The notes beneath the pieces are model-generated. The model saw only the letters and a list, made by a program, of their open reading frames with translations. It made no database searches and was not told where the DNA came from. From assembly GCA_036379355.1 (NCBI GenBank), contig DASVGV010000158.1, positions 1 to 7,102 of the forward strand: a stretch of DNA of 7,102 nt, in the 5' to 3' direction. Numbering within the stretch: the stretch's first letter is position 1; every line of letters begins with the position of its first letter. Shown piece after piece: positions 6,132 to 7,102 of this stretch. This DNA is from CAJCIY01 sp036379355 (GTDB lineage Bacteria > Actinomycetota > Actinomycetes > Mycobacteriales > CAJCIY01). A program made the position numbers and the translations under genes.

Positions 6132-7102
6132 ATGGGTGTGACCGTTGCGGTGGCCGGTGCGAGCGGGTACGCGGGGGGCGAGCTGCTGCGCCTCGTCGCC
6201 GGCCACCCGGCCCTCGAGCTGGGCCCGCTCGCCGCGGGGGAGTCGGCCGGCCGGCCCGTCACCGACCTGCACCCCCAGCTGCGGTCTCTGGCCGGTCGCA
6301 CGTTCGTCGCCACCGATGCCGCGACCTTGAGCCAGGCGGACGCCGTGCTGCTGGCCTTGCCGCACGGGCACTCCGCAGCCGTCGCAGCCCAGCTGCCGGC
6401 CAGCGTGCCGGTCGTCGACCTCGGCGCCGACCACCGGCTCCGCGACGCCGCGTCCTGGGAGCGCTACTACGGCGGTGCTCACGCCGAACCGTGGGCGTAC
6501 GGGCTGCCCGAGCTGCCCGGCCAGCGGGCGCGCCTGGCCGGTGCATCCCGTATCGCGGGCGCGGGCTGCCACTCCTCCGCGGTCCTGCTCGCCCTCGCGC
6601 CGCTGCTCGCCGCGGGGCTGGTCGAGTCGACGGACCTCGCGGTCGTCAGCATCACCGGGACCTCGGGTGCGGGTCGCGGCGCCAGCGCGGCGTTCACGAG
6701 CGCCCAGGTCATGGGCGACGTGGCCGCGTACAAGGTGGGGCGCCACCAGCACTCGGCCGAGATTCTCCAGGCGCTCGGCGATACCTGCGACCAGCCCGTG
6801 TCGATCAGCTTCACGCCCGTGCTCGCCCCCTTGCCGCGCGGGATCCTTGCGACCTGTACGGCGCGCACGACGGCGAGCGAAGGAACTCTGCGCGAGTGCC
6901 TGGACGCCGCGTACGGACACGAGCCGTTCGTCGACGTCCTGCCGGCGGGAACCCAGCCGCACACCGGCGCGACGCTCGGGGGAAACGGCGCGCAGCTGCA
7001 GGTCACCGTCGACGACAGCGCCGGACGTGCCGTTGTCACGTGCGCCTTGGACAACCTGGTCAAGGGCGCCGCCGGACAGGCGATCCAGTGCCTGAACCTC
7101 GC
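6132..7102 (+). CDS. argC: N-acetyl-gamma-glutamyl-phosphate reductase, 3' end outside window
   Basis: ArgC carries out the third step of arginine biosynthesis in the cytoplasm, reducing N-acetyl-glutamyl-5-phosphate with NADPH to N-acetylglutamate semialdehyde. The frame is open from ATG 6132 through the window end (323 codons); relatives are about 340-350 residues, so only some 20 are missing. Visible motifs are the NADP-binding VAVAGASGYAGGELLRL at the N-terminus, ALPHGHSA, DLGADHRL, YGLPELPG, the catalytic Cys146 in IAGAGCHSSA, TGTSGAGR, His207 in RHQHSAEI (the general-base position), PVLAPLPRGILATCTAR and the C-terminal DNLVKGAAGQAIQ. The cysteine motif departs from the usual PGCYPT/PGCFPT form, although both catalytic residues remain. 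The start is fixed because an in-frame TAG at 6120-6122 blocks any longer version; GTG 6138 is the only close alternative. No Shine-Dalgarno sequence is seen. In this group argC usually leads an argCJBD-argR cluster, which would continue downstream. Confidence 0.95.
   Translation, partial: MGVTVAVAGASGYAGGELLRLVAGHPALELGPLAAGESAGRPVTDLHPQLRSLAGRTFVATDAATLSQADAVLLALPHGHSAAVAAQLPASVPVVDLGADHRLRDAASWERYYGGAHAEPWAYGLPELPGQRARLAGASRIAGAGCHSSAVLLALAPLLAAGLVESTDLAVVSITGTSGAGRGASAAFTSAQVMGDVAAYKVGRHQHSAEILQALGDTCDQPVSISFTPVLAPLPRGILATCTARTTASEGTLRECLDAAYGHEPFVDVLPAGTQPHTGATLGGNGAQLQVTVDDSAGRAVVTCALDNLVKGAAGQAIQCLNL

Noticed and set aside
6021..6962. A minus-strand open frame opposite argC
   Set aside because: The + strand frame shows ArgC motifs over the full length without a stop; the antisense frame has none.

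Overview
The window comes from a high-GC actinobacterium. Codons end overwhelmingly in G or C, genes are packed with stop/start overlaps, PheS carries the four-cysteine insert I associate with actinobacterial enzymes, and the protein sequences read like Streptomyces/Frankia-type relatives (genus not determinable by eye). All five genes, two of them cut by the window edges, lie on the + strand. There is no RNA gene, mobile element, CRISPR array or gene-free stretch above 60 bases.

Layout: (1) bases 1-516 hold the 3' part of a SpoU/TrmH-family RNA 2'-O-ribose methyltransferase. (2) 513-1568 is a soluble PAS sensor histidine kinase with no response regulator beside it, overlapping the methyltransferase by ATGA. 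(3) After a 54-base gap with a small perfect inverted repeat come pheS (1623-2744) and pheT (2744-5170), the two subunits of phenylalanyl-tRNA synthetase, joined by a one-base TGATG overlap. (4) 5167-6102 encodes a secreted SGNH/GDSL-type lipoprotein hydrolase that overlaps pheT by ATGA. (5) A 29-base AT-rich gap precedes argC (6132 to the window end), the likely first gene of an arginine biosynthesis operon. argC has no Shine-Dalgarno sequence, but a good -10 element sits just upstream and an ARG-box-like palindrome further upstream, which suggests a leaderless, ArgR-controlled transcript.

How the genes fit together: the first four look like one translation-centred transcription unit (RNA modification, a sensor kinase, Phe-tRNA synthesis, then a coupled envelope lipoprotein). 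From memory, a kinase between an rRNA methylase and pheS is a recurring arrangement in actinobacteria, downstream of infC-rpmI-rplT. argC starts a new, metabolically separate unit. I do not see a clearly new multi-gene system. The points most worth a second look are the kinase embedded in the phe-tRNA synthetase operon, the departure of the ArgC catalytic-cysteine motif from the usual form, and the compact argC control region.
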